A stretch of 64,000 nt of DNA from Amycolatopsis sacchari (GCF_900114035.1 NZ_FORP01000002.1:124001-188000), one strand, 5' to 3'; positions 35,095-44,552 are shown, numbered from the stretch's first letter. The notes: generated by a model from the letters alone, not told the origin. Program-made: numbers and translations.

Positions 35095-35543
35095 TCAACG
35101 GAAGGAACCCTCGGCAACCTGCCCGTTCTTCAGAGTCGCCCGGACCCGATTCGCGGGGTGCTTCAGGACGCGAACCGCCGCGTACTCGTCGTCACGGATG
35201 ACCAGGAAGCCGTTCTCCGCATCGAGATCGAGCCGGGCTCCCGCCCGCCACCTGCCCTGGGGGAGCTCGTCGCGGGAAGACTGAACGCACTCGTCGACCA
35301 GCCGCGCGTCCTCCGGGGAGCCGACGGCAACCGTGCCGCTCCGATCGCCGAGCCGTGGCAGTGCGACCGCGAGCCCGACGGCGAGCACGACCACCGCGGC
35401 GGCCACGGCCAGCGGCGCACGCATCGCCCTGAACCGGCCACCGGGAGCCCACCCCTCCAGCTGCGGTTCGATCTCGGCCCACAACCGGTTCCGCAACCCT
35501 CAGGCATCGGCCGCCGCTCCGGCAGTTCGGAGGTCTCGCTCAT
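35095..35543 (-). pseudogene. Frameshifted membrane protein paired with a sigma factor
   Basis: The ATG at 35543 overlaps the sigma-tail stop (ATGA) and opens MSETSELPERRPMPEG. A one-base loss near 35507 then shifts the frame to one continuing LRNRLWAEIEPQLEGW, a single membrane helix (LAVAAAVVVLAVGLAVALP) and a ~70-residue outer part. An open frame alone could restart at codon MRNRLW, but the natural start and the N-terminal 15 residues are out of frame. Position after an ECF-type sigma suggests an anti-sigma or co-regulated partner; no anti-sigma motif is seen. Confidence 0.6.
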
Positions 35544-35715
35544 CGCCCCTCCGCCAAGCCCGTCGAATCGATGCCAGTGTCCTCCAGGAGGCGCCGCAGC
35601 CTGCTTCGGGCACGGGAGATCCGCGCCCGGACGCTCACTTCGGCGATCCTCAGCACCTCCGCGGCCTCGGCCGTGGACAGCTCACCGAGCAGGCACAGCC
35701 GGTGCGCTCGCCGTG
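35540..35715 (-). pseudogene. C-terminal remnant of an ECF-type sigma factor
   Basis: The minus strand reads HRLCLLGELSTAEAAEVL followed by VSVRARISRARSRLRRLLED and ends GLAEGR-stop. That is the region-4 helix-turn-helix of an ECF sigma factor. Everything upstream (region 2 and the start) is missing: at about 35715 the sequence changes into coding-like sequence on the opposite strand. This is a truncated gene, with the breakpoint shared with the next entry. Confidence 0.65.
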
Positions 35716-36350
35716 CTCGCTTCGGTCGTCGGGCTGGCACGGTCCGGTGGCGACGAGGACTCGTCGCGCTGCTCGTGCCGTTCGCGATCGCCCTGGCCGC
35801 CTATGCCGTGCCGCGGCCCGACTGGATGGGGACCTACCGCTTCACGACGCCCGTCTGGGCCCTGGGTGCGCTGATCAGTGCCCTCGCCGCGACGGAGGTG
35901 CTGCGCCAAGCCCGTCCCCGCGTCCGCACGCTGCTGGCCGCGGCACTCGTCGTCGGGATGCTGCCGTCGGTGGTGTCGTTCGCCGGTCAGTCCCAGCAGT
36001 TCCGGGCCGCCCCGACGTTCCCGGCCTGCGCGGTCGCCGACCGCTACGGGAGGACGTTCAACGCCTACGCCGACCTGATCGGCGCGCGGGCCGCGTCCCT
36101 GCTGCTGACCGATCTCGGCGGTACCTCGCTGACCAGCCGGCTGCACCTGGTCGACCTGGGCGGGCTCGGGGACTCCCGGATCGCCGACTACATCCACGAC
36201 AACGACCCGGCAGGTCTGCGGGACTACGACCAGATCTTCGACTCCCCGGACGCGGACGGTTTCCCCGGCGGCGACTGGGTGCGCAAGGAAGCCGCCCCAC
36301 CCTTGTCCGTGCGGGCCGAGCCGTCCTGTGGTCAGAGATTCACCGCAGGC
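35716..36350 (+). pseudogene. C-terminal part of a membrane glycosyltransferase-like protein
   Basis: The plus-strand frame from about 35716 has strong coding character: three hydrophobic helices (LVALLVPFAIALAAYAV, VWALGALISALAATEVL, LLAAALVVGMLPSVVSFAG) and then a soluble tail (FNAYADLIGARAASLLLTDLGG, LVDLGGLGDSRIADYIHDND, DGFPGGDWVRKE). It resembles the C-terminal end of GT39-like membrane glycosyltransferases. No start is available because the upstream side is the sigma remnant on the other strand. A further internal loss near DPAGLRDY is possible. Confidence 0.55.
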
Positions 36351-36369
36351 TCGACCGAGGGGTTCGAAA

Positions 36370-36628
36370 ATGGGATTCGCCATGAAGTCGGCACTGACAG
36401 GCGGCGCGCTCGCGGCGACCGCACTCCTTTCCGCGTGCGGCGGGAACAGCGTGGTGGGGCACGGATCTCCTGCGCCGGTGAACGAAGCCAAGGCGGCGGT
36501 GCAGGCATCGGCGAACCCACGACCGGAGACGTCAACTGCAGCGAGCACGGCACGGCCAAGGCGTCGTCTACTGCGGGAAAGACGGCGACACCGCCTTCCG
36601 CATCGAAACCGCACCCAGCGGTTCGTGA
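36370..36628 (+). pseudogene. Small lipoprotein gene with frameshifts
   Basis: ATG 36370 has GAGGGG 7 bases upstream and encodes a lipoprotein signal (MKSALTGGALAATALLSACGG). After about 45 codons the meaningful reading moves to a second frame (TTGDVNCSEHG) and then a third (VVYCGKDGDTAFRIE, ending APSGS-stop at 36626-36628). Two small indels would rebuild a ~85-residue secreted protein with a Cys pair. As it stands it cannot be made whole. Confidence 0.5.
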
Positions 36629-36677
36629 CGCGGGATGAGCAGCCGGGACCCCACGAATTCCCCCAGCTCACCCGCTG

Positions 36678-36751
36678 TGCCCCCGGCAGGACTCGAACCT
36701 GCGACCTAGAGATTAGAAGGCTCTTGCTCTATCCAGCTGAGCTACGAGGGC
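36678..36751 (-). tRNA. tRNA-Arg(UCU)
   Basis: A full cloverleaf on the minus strand: acceptor GCCCTCG/CGGGGGC with one G-U pair, D-arm GCTC..GAGC, anticodon loop CTTCTAA with TCT (reads AGA), and T-arm GCAGG-TTCGAGT-CCTGC, discriminator A. The inner anticodon-stem pair (31-39) is C-U rather than Watson-Crick. CCA is not encoded. It borders the wreckage zone to its left, and tRNA genes are common integration sites. Confidence 0.9.
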
Positions 36752-36838
36752 CTGGCGCCGACGGCCGCTGCAGGCCACGACCACCCCTGCAGTTTAGTCA
36801 ACGTCACCCCTCGTATCGCTGGACACCGGCTGATCGTT

Positions 36839-37570
36839 TCAGCCCCTGCCGATGTAGGGCATCTTGGTCGCGGTGAGAGTCATGAACTGGACGTTCGCCT
36901 CCAGCGGGAGGCCCGCCATGTACAGCACGGCCTCCGCGACGTGCACCGGGTCGAAGGTCGGTTCCGGGCGCACCGAACCGTCCGCCTGGCGGGCTCCCGT
37001 GGCGATCCCGGCCGTCATGTCCGTCGCCGCGTTGCCGATGTCGATTTGACCACACGCGATGCCGAAGGGGCGCCCGTCCAGGGAAATCGTCTTCGTCAGG
37101 CCCGTGATCGCGTGCTTCGTCGCCGTGTACGCGGCACTGCCGGGGCGGGGTGCGTGCGCCGAGATCGAGCCGTTGTTGATGATGCGCCCGCCCTGCGGCC
37201 GCTGCTCCTTCATCACCCGCACCGCCTGACGGGCGCACAGGAACGCGCCCGTCAGGTTCACGTCGACGGTCTGCCGCCAGGCCGCCACGTCCAGCTCACC
37301 CACATCACCCGATGGGCCGAACGTGCCGGCGTTGTTGACCAGCAGGTCGAGGCGCCCCCATTCGCGGCGCACCGCGTCGAAGAGGGCCTCGACCTGCTGC
37401 TCGTCCGCCACGTCGGTGGGCACGACCAGCGCGGAACGGCCCTCGGCCGTCTCCGCCAGCGCCTCCGGGCGCCGCCCGGCCAGCGCCACGTCGTACCCCG
37501 CGTCGAGCAGGGCGCGCGCGATCACCCGGCCGAGGCCGGACCCGGCGCCCGTCACCACCGCGACAGCCAT
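36839..37570 (-). CDS. SDR-family oxidoreductase
   Basis: 243 aa. SDR with TGAGSGLG (7-14), NNAG in [13 protein letters not shown], and active-site [23 protein letters not shown]. The strand-2 end [10 protein letters not shown] carries Arg rather than Asp, pointing to NADP. Lies 4 bases from lpdA and on the same strand, so probably co-transcribed. Substrate unknown. Confidence 0.88.
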   Translation of the reverse strand: MAVAVVTGAGSGLGRVIARALLDAGYDVALAGRRPEALAETAEGRSALVVPTDVADEQQVEALFDAVRREWGRLDLLVNNAGTFGPSGDVGELDVAAWRQTVDVNLTGAFLCARQAVRVMKEQRPQGGRIINNGSISAHAPRPGSAAYTATKHAITGLTKTISLDGRPFGIACGQIDIGNAATDMTAGIATGARQADGSVRPEPTFDPVHVAEAVLYMAGLPLEANVQFMTLTATKMPYIGRG

Positions 37571-37574
37571 GGCG

Positions 37575-38972
37575 TCAGAAGTTGATCATGTGGCCGGCGA
37601 GGCCGTGGACGGCCTCCTTGACCGCCTCACCCAGCGTCGGGTGGGCGTGCACGTTCCGCGCCACCTCGTGCACCGTCAGGTCCCACTGCTGCGCCAGCGT
37701 CAGCTCCGGCAGCAGCTCCGTGACGTCCGGCCCGATCAGGTGCGCGCCCAGCAGCTCGCCGTACTTCGCGTCCGACAGGATCTTCACGAACCCGCCGGAG
37801 TCCGCCAGGCCGTGTGCCTTGCCGTTCGCGGTGAACGGGAACTTCGCGACCTGGACGTCGAAGCCCTTCTCGCGGGCCTGCTCCTCGGTGTAGCCGAACG
37901 AAGCGACCTGCGGCTGGCAGTACGTCGCCCGCGGGATCATCACGTAGTCGAGTTCCATCGTCTCGGCACCGGCGATCGTCTCCGCCGCCACGATGCCCAT
38001 CGACTCGGCCGCGTGCGCCAGCATCAGCTTCGCCGTGACGTCCCCGATCGCGTAGATGTGCGGGACGTTCGTGCGGCAGTGCCCGTCGACCGCGATGGCG
38101 CGCCGCTCGGTCAGCTCCACACCCGTGTTCTCCAGGCCGTAGCCCTCGACCCGCGGCTGGAAACCGATGGCCTGCAGCACCTTGTCGGCTTCGAGCGTCT
38201 GCTCCGCGCCGTTCGACGAAACCGTCACCTTGACCTTGGCGCCGCTGTCGTCGATCGACTCGACCTTCGTCGAGGTCAGGACCTTGATGCCCAGCTTCTT
38301 GTACCGCTTCGCCAGCTCCTTGGACACCTCGGCGTCCTCCAGCGGCACCATCCGGTCCAGGAACTCGACGATCGTCACGTCGACGCCGTAGTTGTGCAGC
38401 ACGTAGGCGAACTCGACGCCGATGGCGCCCGCACCCGCGATGATGATGCTGCCGGGCAGCTCACGCGAGAGGATCTGCTCCTCGTACGTCACCACGCGCT
38501 CGCTCAGCCGGGTGCCGGGCAGCAGCCGCGTCGTCGCGCCGGCCGCGATGATGCAGTTGTCGAAGGTCACCGTCTCGGTGCCGTTCGCGGTGGTCACTTC
38601 GAGCGTGTTCGCGTCGGTGAACTTCCCGCGCCCGTCGTACTCGGTGATCTTGTTCTTCTTCATCAGGAAGTGGACGCCCTTGACGCGCCCGTCCGCCACC
38701 GACCGGCTGCGGTCGAACGCCGCGCCGTAGTCGAAGCGGATGTCGCCGTCGGAGGAGATCCCGAAGGTCTTCGCCTCCTTGGTCACCAGGTGTGCCAGCT
38801 CCGCGTTCCGCAGGAGCGCCTTCGACGGGATGCAGCCCACGTTCAGGCAGACGCCGCCCCAGTACTTCTCCTCCACCACCGCCGTCCGCAGTCCGAGCTG
38901 TGCCGCCCGGATCGCCGCGACATACCCGCCAGGCCCGGCGCCCAGCACCACCACGTCGAAGTGTTCAGACAT
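37575..38972 (-). CDS. lpdA: Dihydrolipoyl dehydrogenase (E3)
   Basis: 465 aa. FAD-binding [17 protein letters not shown], redox-active disulfide in [16 protein letters not shown], second nucleotide-binding [17 protein letters not shown], and the C-terminal interface [16 protein letters not shown] with the catalytic His-Glu pair. This is the E3 subunit of 2-oxoacid dehydrogenase complexes, reoxidising lipoamide with NAD+. The ATG is preceded closely by CATAGGCT, a possible -10, and no ribosome site, so the mRNA may be leaderless. Confidence 0.96.
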   Translation of the reverse strand: MSEHFDVVVLGAGPGGYVAAIRAAQLGLRTAVVEEKYWGGVCLNVGCIPSKALLRNAELAHLVTKEAKTFGISSDGDIRFDYGAAFDRSRSVADGRVKGVHFLMKKNKITEYDGRGKFTDANTLEVTTANGTETVTFDNCIIAAGATTRLLPGTRLSERVVTYEEQILSRELPGSIIIAGAGAIGVEFAYVLHNYGVDVTIVEFLDRMVPLEDAEVSKELAKRYKKLGIKVLTSTKVESIDDSGAKVKVTVSSNGAEQTLEADKVLQAIGFQPRVEGYGLENTGVELTERRAIAVDGHCRTNVPHIYAIGDVTAKLMLAHAAESMGIVAAETIAGAETMELDYVMIPRATYCQPQVASFGYTEEQAREKGFDVQVAKFPFTANGKAHGLADSGGFVKILSDAKYGELLGAHLIGPDVTELLPELTLAQQWDLTVHEVARNVHAHPTLGEAVKEAVHGLAGHMINF

Positions 38973-39038
38973 GCACCCAGCCTATGCCCGGGGTGCGGCC
39001 GATGTTCGCGCGGTGGTACGGGCACCGGGCCCGCGAAA

Positions 39039-39443
39039 TCAGACCCGTTCGAGGATCACGACGGGGATCTTCCGGTCGGTCTTCTCCTGGTACTCGTCGT
39101 ACGCGGGCCACACCTTCGTCATCACCGGCCACAGCTTCTCGCGCTCCGCGTCGTTCGCGGTGCGCGCGCGTGCGGTGAACCTGTCGGCCTTGACCTGCAC
39201 CTTCACCTCGGGGTTCGCCTGCAGGTTGAGGTACCAGCCCGGGTGCTTCGGGTCGCCGCCCTTGGAGGCCACGATGACGTAGTCGCCGTCGACCTCCTGG
39301 TAGATGAGCGCGAACTTGCGGTCCTCACCGGTCTTGCGGCCCTTGGTCGTGAGGATCAGGGCCGGCACTCCCGGCTGCCAGTCGTGACCCTCCTCACCGT
39401 CGGTCTCCTCGTAGCGGCGCACGTGCTCATCGCCGAAGAGCAT
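39039..39443 (-). CDS. Deazaflavin (F420)-dependent nitroreductase-family protein
   Basis: 134 aa. Split beta-barrel of the Ddn-like family: LILTTKGRKTGEDRKFALIY, DGDYVIVASKGGDPKHPGWY, LNLQANPEVKVQV and the C-terminal KVWPAYDEYQEKTDRKIPV. The KGGxxxHPxWxxNL and basic KGRKTG motifs are those that hold F420 phosphate in this family. Ddn members reduce quinones or nitro compounds with F420H2. Monocistronic. Confidence 0.9.
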   Translation of the reverse strand: MLFGDEHVRRYEETDGEEGHDWQPGVPALILTTKGRKTGEDRKFALIYQEVDGDYVIVASKGGDPKHPGWYLNLQANPEVKVQVKADRFTARARTANDAEREKLWPVMTKVWPAYDEYQEKTDRKIPVVILERV

Positions 39444-39576
39444 CAGAGGCTTCCTTTCGTCGTCGGTTCAGACCACTCCGCAACGGAACAACAACCGTGG
39501 CCCCTCGGGTAATCCGACCCGATCGAGTGCATCTGACCAGGCAAAATCCGGGAACCCTTCTTAGAATTCGGGCCGT

Positions 39577-39590
39577 TGAGAGCGTTTGCC
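39577..39590 (+). promoter_or_regulatory. LacI-type operator in front of the LacI gene
   Basis: TGAGAGCGTTTGCC matches the LacI/GalR half-site pattern TGnnAnCGnTnnCA at all fixed positions except the last. It lies 16 bases ahead of the ATG at 39606, which suggests autoregulation. Confidence 0.45.
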
Positions 39591-39605
39591 GCCAGGGGAG
39601 GACGG

Positions 39606-40646
39606 ATGATCGCCAGGAGTCACGTGACGCTCGAGGACGTCGCGGAGGTGGCCAACGTGTCGTTGGCCACAGCCTCCCGCGTCCTCAACGGCACGACCAA
39701 CGTCCGCGAGGACCTCAGGGACAGGGTCCTCGCCGCGGCGACCGACCTGGCCTACACCCCCAACGTGCACGCGCAGGCGCTCGCCGGGGCGTCGCACCCC
39801 ACGGTCGGCGTGGTGTGCCATGACGTGAGCGACCCGTACTTCGCCGCGGTGGCACGGGGTGTGCTGCGGGCGGCGGACCGCAACGGGTTGCTGGTGATGC
39901 TCGCGAGCACCTTCCGCGACCCGGAGAAGGAGATCGCGTACGTGTCGACGCTGCGCAGGCAGCGCGCGTCGGCGATCGTGCTCGCCGGTTCCGGTTTCGA
40001 GGACAGGGCGTGGGAACGCGCGCTGGCCGCCGAACTGGAGCCGTACCGGCGCGGCGGCGGGCAGGTCGCGGTGATCGGCAGGCACCGCAACCTCAAGGTC
40101 GACAGCGTGCAGCCGGAGAACCGGTCGGGCGCGAAAGCGCTTGCCGGGGCCCTGCTCGGGCTGGGGCACCGGCGTTTCGCCGTGCTCAGCGGCCCGCGGA
40201 CGATGACGACGGTGGTGGACCGGTTCACCGGCTTCCGCGAGGGCCTCGCCGAAGCGGGGATCGAACTGTCCGAACGAGACGTGTTCGAGGCCTCCTTCGA
40301 CCGCGACGGCGGACAGGCGGCCGCGGAGGAGTTCCTGTCGGGCAGGCACCGCGCCACGTGCGTCTTCGCGGTGAGCGACCAGATGGCGATCGGCGCGCTG
40401 GCGGCGTTCCGGGCCGCCGGGCGTGACGTGCCGGGAGACGTGTCGCTCGCGGGTTTCGGGAACATCCCGGTGGCCCGCGACCTGAACCCGGCGCTGACCA
40501 CCGTCGCGCTGCCGTTGGAGGACCTCGGCGAGCAGGCGATGGAACTCGCCTTGAGCGGCACGCCCACCGGGCGCAGCCGGACCCGCCGAATGGCCGGTGA
40601 GGTGTTGCTCCGCGACAGCACGGCGCGCACCCGTCGCCGCCGCTAG
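39606..40646 (+). CDS. LacI-family transcriptional regulator
   Basis: 346 aa. I chose ATG 39606 with AGGGGAGGA just upstream; a TTG at 39576 adds ten residues over the operator-like site. Helix-turn-helix plus hinge (TLEDVAEVANVSLATASRVL, NVHAQALAG), then a periplasmic-binding-protein-like effector domain (TVGVVCHDVSDPYFAAVARG, GDVSLAGFGNIPVARDLNP). It probably controls sugar or nucleoside use, but no transporter or hydrolase adjoins it, so targets lie elsewhere. Confidence 0.92.
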   Translation: MIARSHVTLEDVAEVANVSLATASRVLNGTTNVREDLRDRVLAAATDLAYTPNVHAQALAGASHPTVGVVCHDVSDPYFAAVARGVLRAADRNGLLVMLASTFRDPEKEIAYVSTLRRQRASAIVLAGSGFEDRAWERALAAELEPYRRGGGQVAVIGRHRNLKVDSVQPENRSGAKALAGALLGLGHRRFAVLSGPRTMTTVVDRFTGFREGLAEAGIELSERDVFEASFDRDGGQAAAEEFLSGRHRATCVFAVSDQMAIGALAAFRAAGRDVPGDVSLAGFGNIPVARDLNPALTTVALPLEDLGEQAMELALSGTPTGRSRTRRMAGEVLLRDSTARTRRRR

Positions 40647-40680
40647 GGTCCACTGTGGAGTGATCTACTCTGGGTAGCAC

Positions 40681-40709
40681 GGCGCCGCCGGCTCATTCCC
40701 GGCGGCGCC
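40681..40709 (+). terminator. GC-rich hairpin after the LacI gene
   Basis: GGCGCCGCCGG (40681-40691) and CCGGCGGCGCC (40699-40709) form a perfect 11-base stem with a 7-base loop, 35 bases past the stop codon. No U-run. Confidence 0.6.
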
Positions 40710-40780
40710 GCGAACGCCCCTCGTTCGGCCGAGCGGCCCACTTCCCGTATCCGGCCGTGCTCCGATCGACTGATGCTGCC

Positions 40781-40814
40781 TGCAAGTTGCAATCAAAACA
40801 GTCCATCATTTGAT
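40781..40814. promoter_or_regulatory. Palindromes before the TetR gene, probable operator
   Basis: TGCAAGTTGCA (40781-40791) is an 11-base palindrome, and ATCAAA...TTTGAT (40792-40797 / 40809-40814) is a second inverted repeat directly next to it, in an A/T-richer stretch. This fits an autoregulatory TetR site and argues against starting the protein at TTG 40810. Confidence 0.4.
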
Positions 40815-40827
40815 CGGCCGTGCCACG

Positions 40828-41457
40828 ATGACCCCCATGACAACCACTTCCGAACCCCGATGGCGAAGACTCGAGCCAGACGAACGCAGAGAACAGATCT
40901 TCACATGTGCCGCGCGGCTGTTCGGGGAGCGGCCGTACGCCCTGGTGTCCACTTCGGACATCGCGGCGGAGGCGGGCGTGGCCAGGGGCCTGATCAACCA
41001 CTACTTCGGGACCAAGCGGGAGCTGTACCTCGCGGTGATCCGCCGGGCCGTGACGATGCCGGCGCTCGACGGGCACGCCCCACTCGACGGGCCGCTGTCC
41101 GAGCGGGCCAACGTGACGGTCGAGAAGTTCCTGGACATGGTGCTCAGCCAGGGGAAGATGTGGCTGGTCGCGACGTCGGAGGGCATCGGGCAGGACGCCG
41201 AGGTGGAGGAGATCCTCGTCGACGCGGAGCGCCGGTCGGCCGACCGCGTGCTGGACGCGTTCGGCGTGCCCGCGGACGCGGAGGCGCGGCCGCAGCTCAA
41301 CGCGCTGATGCGGTCGTTCGCCGGGATGGTGAAAGCGGCGGGTCGCGAATGGCTGCTGCGCAAGGAACTCGACCGCGGCCAGGTGCACACCCTGCTTTAC
41401 CACACACTCATCACGATGCTGGAGCGCGTGTTCCCCCCGCTGCTCAAGACCGAGTGA
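40828..41457 (+). CDS. TetR-family transcriptional regulator
   Basis: 209 aa from ATG 40828 (ATG 40837 also possible). N-terminal TetR helix-turn-helix: REQIFTCAARLFGERPYALV, TSDIAAEAGVARGLINHYF and GTKRELYLAVIR. The C-terminal ligand domain is family-variable. Convergent with the histidine phosphatase gene; no target gene is adjacent on its own strand. Confidence 0.9.
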   Translation: MTPMTTTSEPRWRRLEPDERREQIFTCAARLFGERPYALVSTSDIAAEAGVARGLINHYFGTKRELYLAVIRRAVTMPALDGHAPLDGPLSERANVTVEKFLDMVLSQGKMWLVATSEGIGQDAEVEEILVDAERRSADRVLDAFGVPADAEARPQLNALMRSFAGMVKAAGREWLLRKELDRGQVHTLLYHTLITMLERVFPPLLKTE

Positions 41458-41535
41458 AACCCTCCCGGACCGGACAAAGGCCGTGACCCCGCCTTTCCGG
41501 TTCCGGAAGATCCGGATTGCTCATCCGCGGCGGCT

Positions 41536-42198
41536 TCACCGGTAGGTCAGCAGCCGCGCGCCCCGCCCGTCGAAGTGCGAATGCTCGTTGAACGACAACA
41601 ACGTGAGCCCGCTCCGCCCGGCGAGCACCTTCGTGATCCCGCAGTTCACCGTGACCCTGTTCAGCTTCAGCAGCCCCGTTTCGGGCTCGCCGAGCAGCGT
41701 CCCCGCCACCGTTCCGATCACCCCGCCGGACGTGAAGACGAGCGCGTTCTCACCCTTGCCCAGCGCCGCGACCAGGTCTTCGAGCGCTCCCCGCACCCGC
41801 GCGCGGAACGCCGGCCACGATTCGGCGCACGGCGTGTCCTCACCGGCGCCGATCCATTCGGCGAGCGCACCGTCCAGCACTTCCTGGTAGCCCCGCGAAT
41901 CCGTCGCGCTCTGCGGCACGCCACCGCCGTGGTGCGCCACGATGTCCACGTGGTCGTACTCGTTCCACCTCGGGTCCTCCTTGGCGGGCGCGCGTTCGCC
42001 GAGCCAGTCGAGGACCGTCTCGGCGGTGGCGCGCTGGCGGGCCAGCGACCCGGACCTCGCTTCGGTGAAGCGGATGTCGCGGCGCAGCAACTCCGCGCCG
42101 ACCACCGCGCCCTGCTCGGCACCGAGGTCGGACAGCCGGTCGTAGTCCGCTTCACCGAAGGAGGCCTGGCCGTGCCGGATCAGGTAGATCGCTCCCAT
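41536..42198 (-). CDS. Histidine phosphatase family protein
   Basis: 220 aa. Phosphoglycerate-mutase-like fold with the catalytic RHG motif at the start (YLIRHGQASFGEADYDRLS), a second Arg in FTEARSGSLARQRATAET, and the late His in ALVFTSGGVIG region, where family members often have SHG (here the His is replaced by SGG). Substrate unknown. Located 10 bases from the end of the secreted protease gene on the same strand. Confidence 0.83.
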   Translation of the reverse strand: MGAIYLIRHGQASFGEADYDRLSDLGAEQGAVVGAELLRRDIRFTEARSGSLARQRATAETVLDWLGERAPAKEDPRWNEYDHVDIVAHHGGGVPQSATDSRGYQEVLDGALAEWIGAGEDTPCAESWPAFRARVRGALEDLVAALGKGENALVFTSGGVIGTVAGTLLGEPETGLLKLNRVTVNCGITKVLAGRSGLTLLSFNEHSHFDGRGARLLTYR

Positions 42199-42208
42199 CG
42201 ACCGCAGG

Positions 42209-43378
42209 TTATCCGGCCGTGTTGAGGAGCCTGTTCGGCGTGCCCGCGGTCGCGTTGCTGATCTTGCCGGTGCTCGCGGCGGCGGTCAGCGCGTCGGACA
42301 CCTGCGCGGGCGTCGCGGCCGGGTGGCCGGCGAGGTAGAGCGCGGCAGCGCCGGTGACGTGCGGGGTCGCCATCGACGTGCCGCTGATCGTGTTGGTGGC
42401 CGTGTCACCCGTGCCCCACGAGGACTTGATGCTCACGCCGGGGGCGTAGAGGTCGACGATGCTGCCGTAGTTGGAAAAACTCGCCTGCTTGTCGGTCCGG
42501 TCGCTGGCCGCCACGGTGATCGCGCTCGCCACGTGCGCGGGCGAGTAGCCGCTGGCGTTCGCGCTGTCGTTGCCCGCGGCCACGGCGAACGTGACGCCCT
42601 TGGCGATCGCGCCCTCGACGGCCTGGTCGAGCGCGTCGTCGGAGGTGCCGCCCAGGCTCATGTTCGCCACGGACGGGCCGGAGGCGTGCTCGGCGACCCA
42701 GTCGATCCCGGCGACGACCTGCTCGGTGGTGCCGCTGCCGTCGGCGTCGAGCACCCGGACCGGAACGATCTTCACGCCCTTCGCGACGCCGTACTCGCTG
42801 CCGCCGATGGTGCCCGCGACGTGCGTGCCGTGGCCGTTCTCGTCGGTGGGGTCGGCGTCGTTGTCGATGAAGTCGTAGCCGCCGGAAACGCGTCCGCCGA
42901 AGGTCTCGTGCGTCGCGCGGACACCGGTGTCGATGACGTACGCGGTCACGTTGGTCGCGGTGGTGCTGTACGTGTACGAGGAGTCGAGGGGGAGGTCACG
43001 CTGGTCGATGCGGTCGAGGCCCCACGAAGGCGGGTTCTGCTGCGTGTCGGACACGCGGAAGACGTGGTTCTGCACGACGTACGCGACGTTGCTGTCGGCG
43101 GCGAGCCGCTTCGCCTGGCGCTCGGTGGCGTGGATGGAGAAGCCGTGCAGCGCCGCGGTGAACGTGCGGGCGAGCGAGGTGTCGTAACGACCGGTGAGGG
43201 TCTGCGAAAGCTTGCTGACGGCGTCGGCGTTCTTGAGCACGACGAGGTAGCTGTCCGCCACCGCACCCGGGGTGCCGGCGTCGCGGATCTGCCCCTCCTG
43301 GGCCTGCGCGCTCGCGGTGCCGCCGGCGACGGCCGCGAGTGCCACCCCGGCCGCGAGTAACTTCCGAGCGTTCACCAT
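42209..43378 (-). CDS. Secreted S8 (subtilisin-like) serine protease
   Basis: 389 aa. I chose ATG 43378 with GGAGG 7 bases upstream. Signal peptide 1-26 (ending SAQA), an I9 inhibitor propeptide (DSYLVVLKNADAVSKLSQT ... VAYVVQNHVF), then the S8 catalytic domain with the triad Asp (YVIDTGVRATH), His (NGHGTHVAGTIGG) and Ser (GTSMATPHVTGAAAL). The oxyanion Asn is in AVAAGNDSANASG. It resembles proteinase-K-type aqualysins. Matures outside the cell after propeptide removal. Confidence 0.95.
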   Translation of the reverse strand: MVNARKLLAAGVALAAVAGGTASAQAQEGQIRDAGTPGAVADSYLVVLKNADAVSKLSQTLTGRYDTSLARTFTAALHGFSIHATERQAKRLAADSNVAYVVQNHVFRVSDTQQNPPSWGLDRIDQRDLPLDSSYTYSTTATNVTAYVIDTGVRATHETFGGRVSGGYDFIDNDADPTDENGHGTHVAGTIGGSEYGVAKGVKIVPVRVLDADGSGTTEQVVAGIDWVAEHASGPSVANMSLGGTSDDALDQAVEGAIAKGVTFAVAAGNDSANASGYSPAHVASAITVAASDRTDKQASFSNYGSIVDLYAPGVSIKSSWGTGDTATNTISGTSMATPHVTGAAALYLAGHPAATPAQVSDALTAAASTGKISNATAGTPNRLLNTAG

Positions 43379-43528
43379 GAAACTTCCTCCCACCCGATTT
43401 AGTGATTAGAAGGTCATGCAAACCGGTGGTCGCCACTCACGGCAACAATTCACAGTTACCACTACTAACCCGTTTGGGTGAGCGCTGCTAAGGTGGGAGA
43501 CGCAGGCAACAGGGCGAGGCGTGATCAG

Positions 43529-44416
43529 GTGACCGATACCGACACCGCGTTCTCCAAGGCGCTGCGCACTTCGATCGCCCGTAGCGGGCTGAGTCTCGAC
43601 CGGCTGCAGGCGCGGCTGCGCGCCAACGGTATCCCGGTGAGCATCACGGCGCTGAGCTACTGGCAGTCGGGCAAACGGCAGCCGGAGCGGCAGAGTTCGC
43701 TGTCGGCGGTGCGGGTGCTCGAAGACGTGCTCGGGCTGCGTCCCGGTGAGTTGCTGAGCCTGCTGCCCCCGCCGCGTCCGCGTGGCACGAACCGGCCGCG
43801 CGGCGAGCCCGTGAACTTCCCCGTCGATGCGCTGCGGACGCTGCTGGAACGGGTCGGCGCGCCGCACGCGTTGGAGCAGCAGCACAAGCTGAAGCTCGCG
43901 AGCCTGCACGACCGGTGCGAGATCGCGGCGGACGGCGGCCAGCGCGCCACGACGGCGCGCGCGGTGTTCCAGGCGACGGCCGACGGTCAGGACCGCTGGC
44001 TGCTGGTGTACGACCACGGCGGCACCGACGCGGGGCCACCCCGGCTGCACGCGCTGCGCAACTGCCGCGCGGGCCGCGTCGAGGTGGACACCGAGCACGG
44101 GCTGACCGCCGCCGAGCTGCTGTTCGACCGCACGCTCGAACGGGGCGAGACGCAGCTGATCGAGTACACGCTGACCAACGGCGGGCCGCCCTATCCCCCG
44201 TGCTCGAACACCTACTACCGCGAGTTCCGCCGCCCCGTGCGCGAGTACCTGCTGGAGATCAGCTTCGACACGGCTCCCGAGCGCTGCTGGCAGTACACGC
44301 GGACCGATCCGGAGAAGGGCGAGGAGCGGCGGGACCTCCACCTCGACACGACGGGCGGGGTGCACGCCGTCGCGCTCGACTTCGGTCCGGGTGTGTTCGG
44401 CATCGGCTGGACGTAG
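43529..44416 (+). CDS. Helix-turn-helix DNA-binding protein
   Basis: 295 aa from GTG 43529 (upstream GTG 43478 also in frame). An XRE-like N-terminal region: FSKALRTSIARSGLSLDRLQ, ITALSYWQSGKRQPERQSSL, RVLEDVLGLRPGELLSLL. The remaining ~200 residues are strand-rich with ESPxNTYYREFRRPVREYLL-like sequence and no recognised family. Probably a regulator that senses an unknown ligand. Divergent from the secreted protease gene (150 bases apart) and so a candidate to control it. Confidence 0.75.
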   Translation: MTDTDTAFSKALRTSIARSGLSLDRLQARLRANGIPVSITALSYWQSGKRQPERQSSLSAVRVLEDVLGLRPGELLSLLPPPRPRGTNRPRGEPVNFPVDALRTLLERVGAPHALEQQHKLKLASLHDRCEIAADGGQRATTARAVFQATADGQDRWLLVYDHGGTDAGPPRLHALRNCRAGRVEVDTEHGLTAAELLFDRTLERGETQLIEYTLTNGGPPYPPCSNTYYREFRRPVREYLLEISFDTAPERCWQYTRTDPEKGEERRDLHLDTTGGVHAVALDFGPGVFGIGWT

Positions 44417-44552
44417 GACGTCCTACGTATTGCGGTTTCGCCCGTCAGCACACGGGATCCTGCACCGCGAGGCCCGTTTCGCCCGGATCGACAACCAGGA
44501 CGGGGCAGGCCGCGTTTGCCGGGGGACATCTTCGAGAACGAAGGAGCCTGGG

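Noticed and set aside
37323..39512. 729-codon plus-strand frame opposite lpdA and the F420-type gene
   Set aside because: Antisense shadow; lpdA motifs are complete on the other strand.
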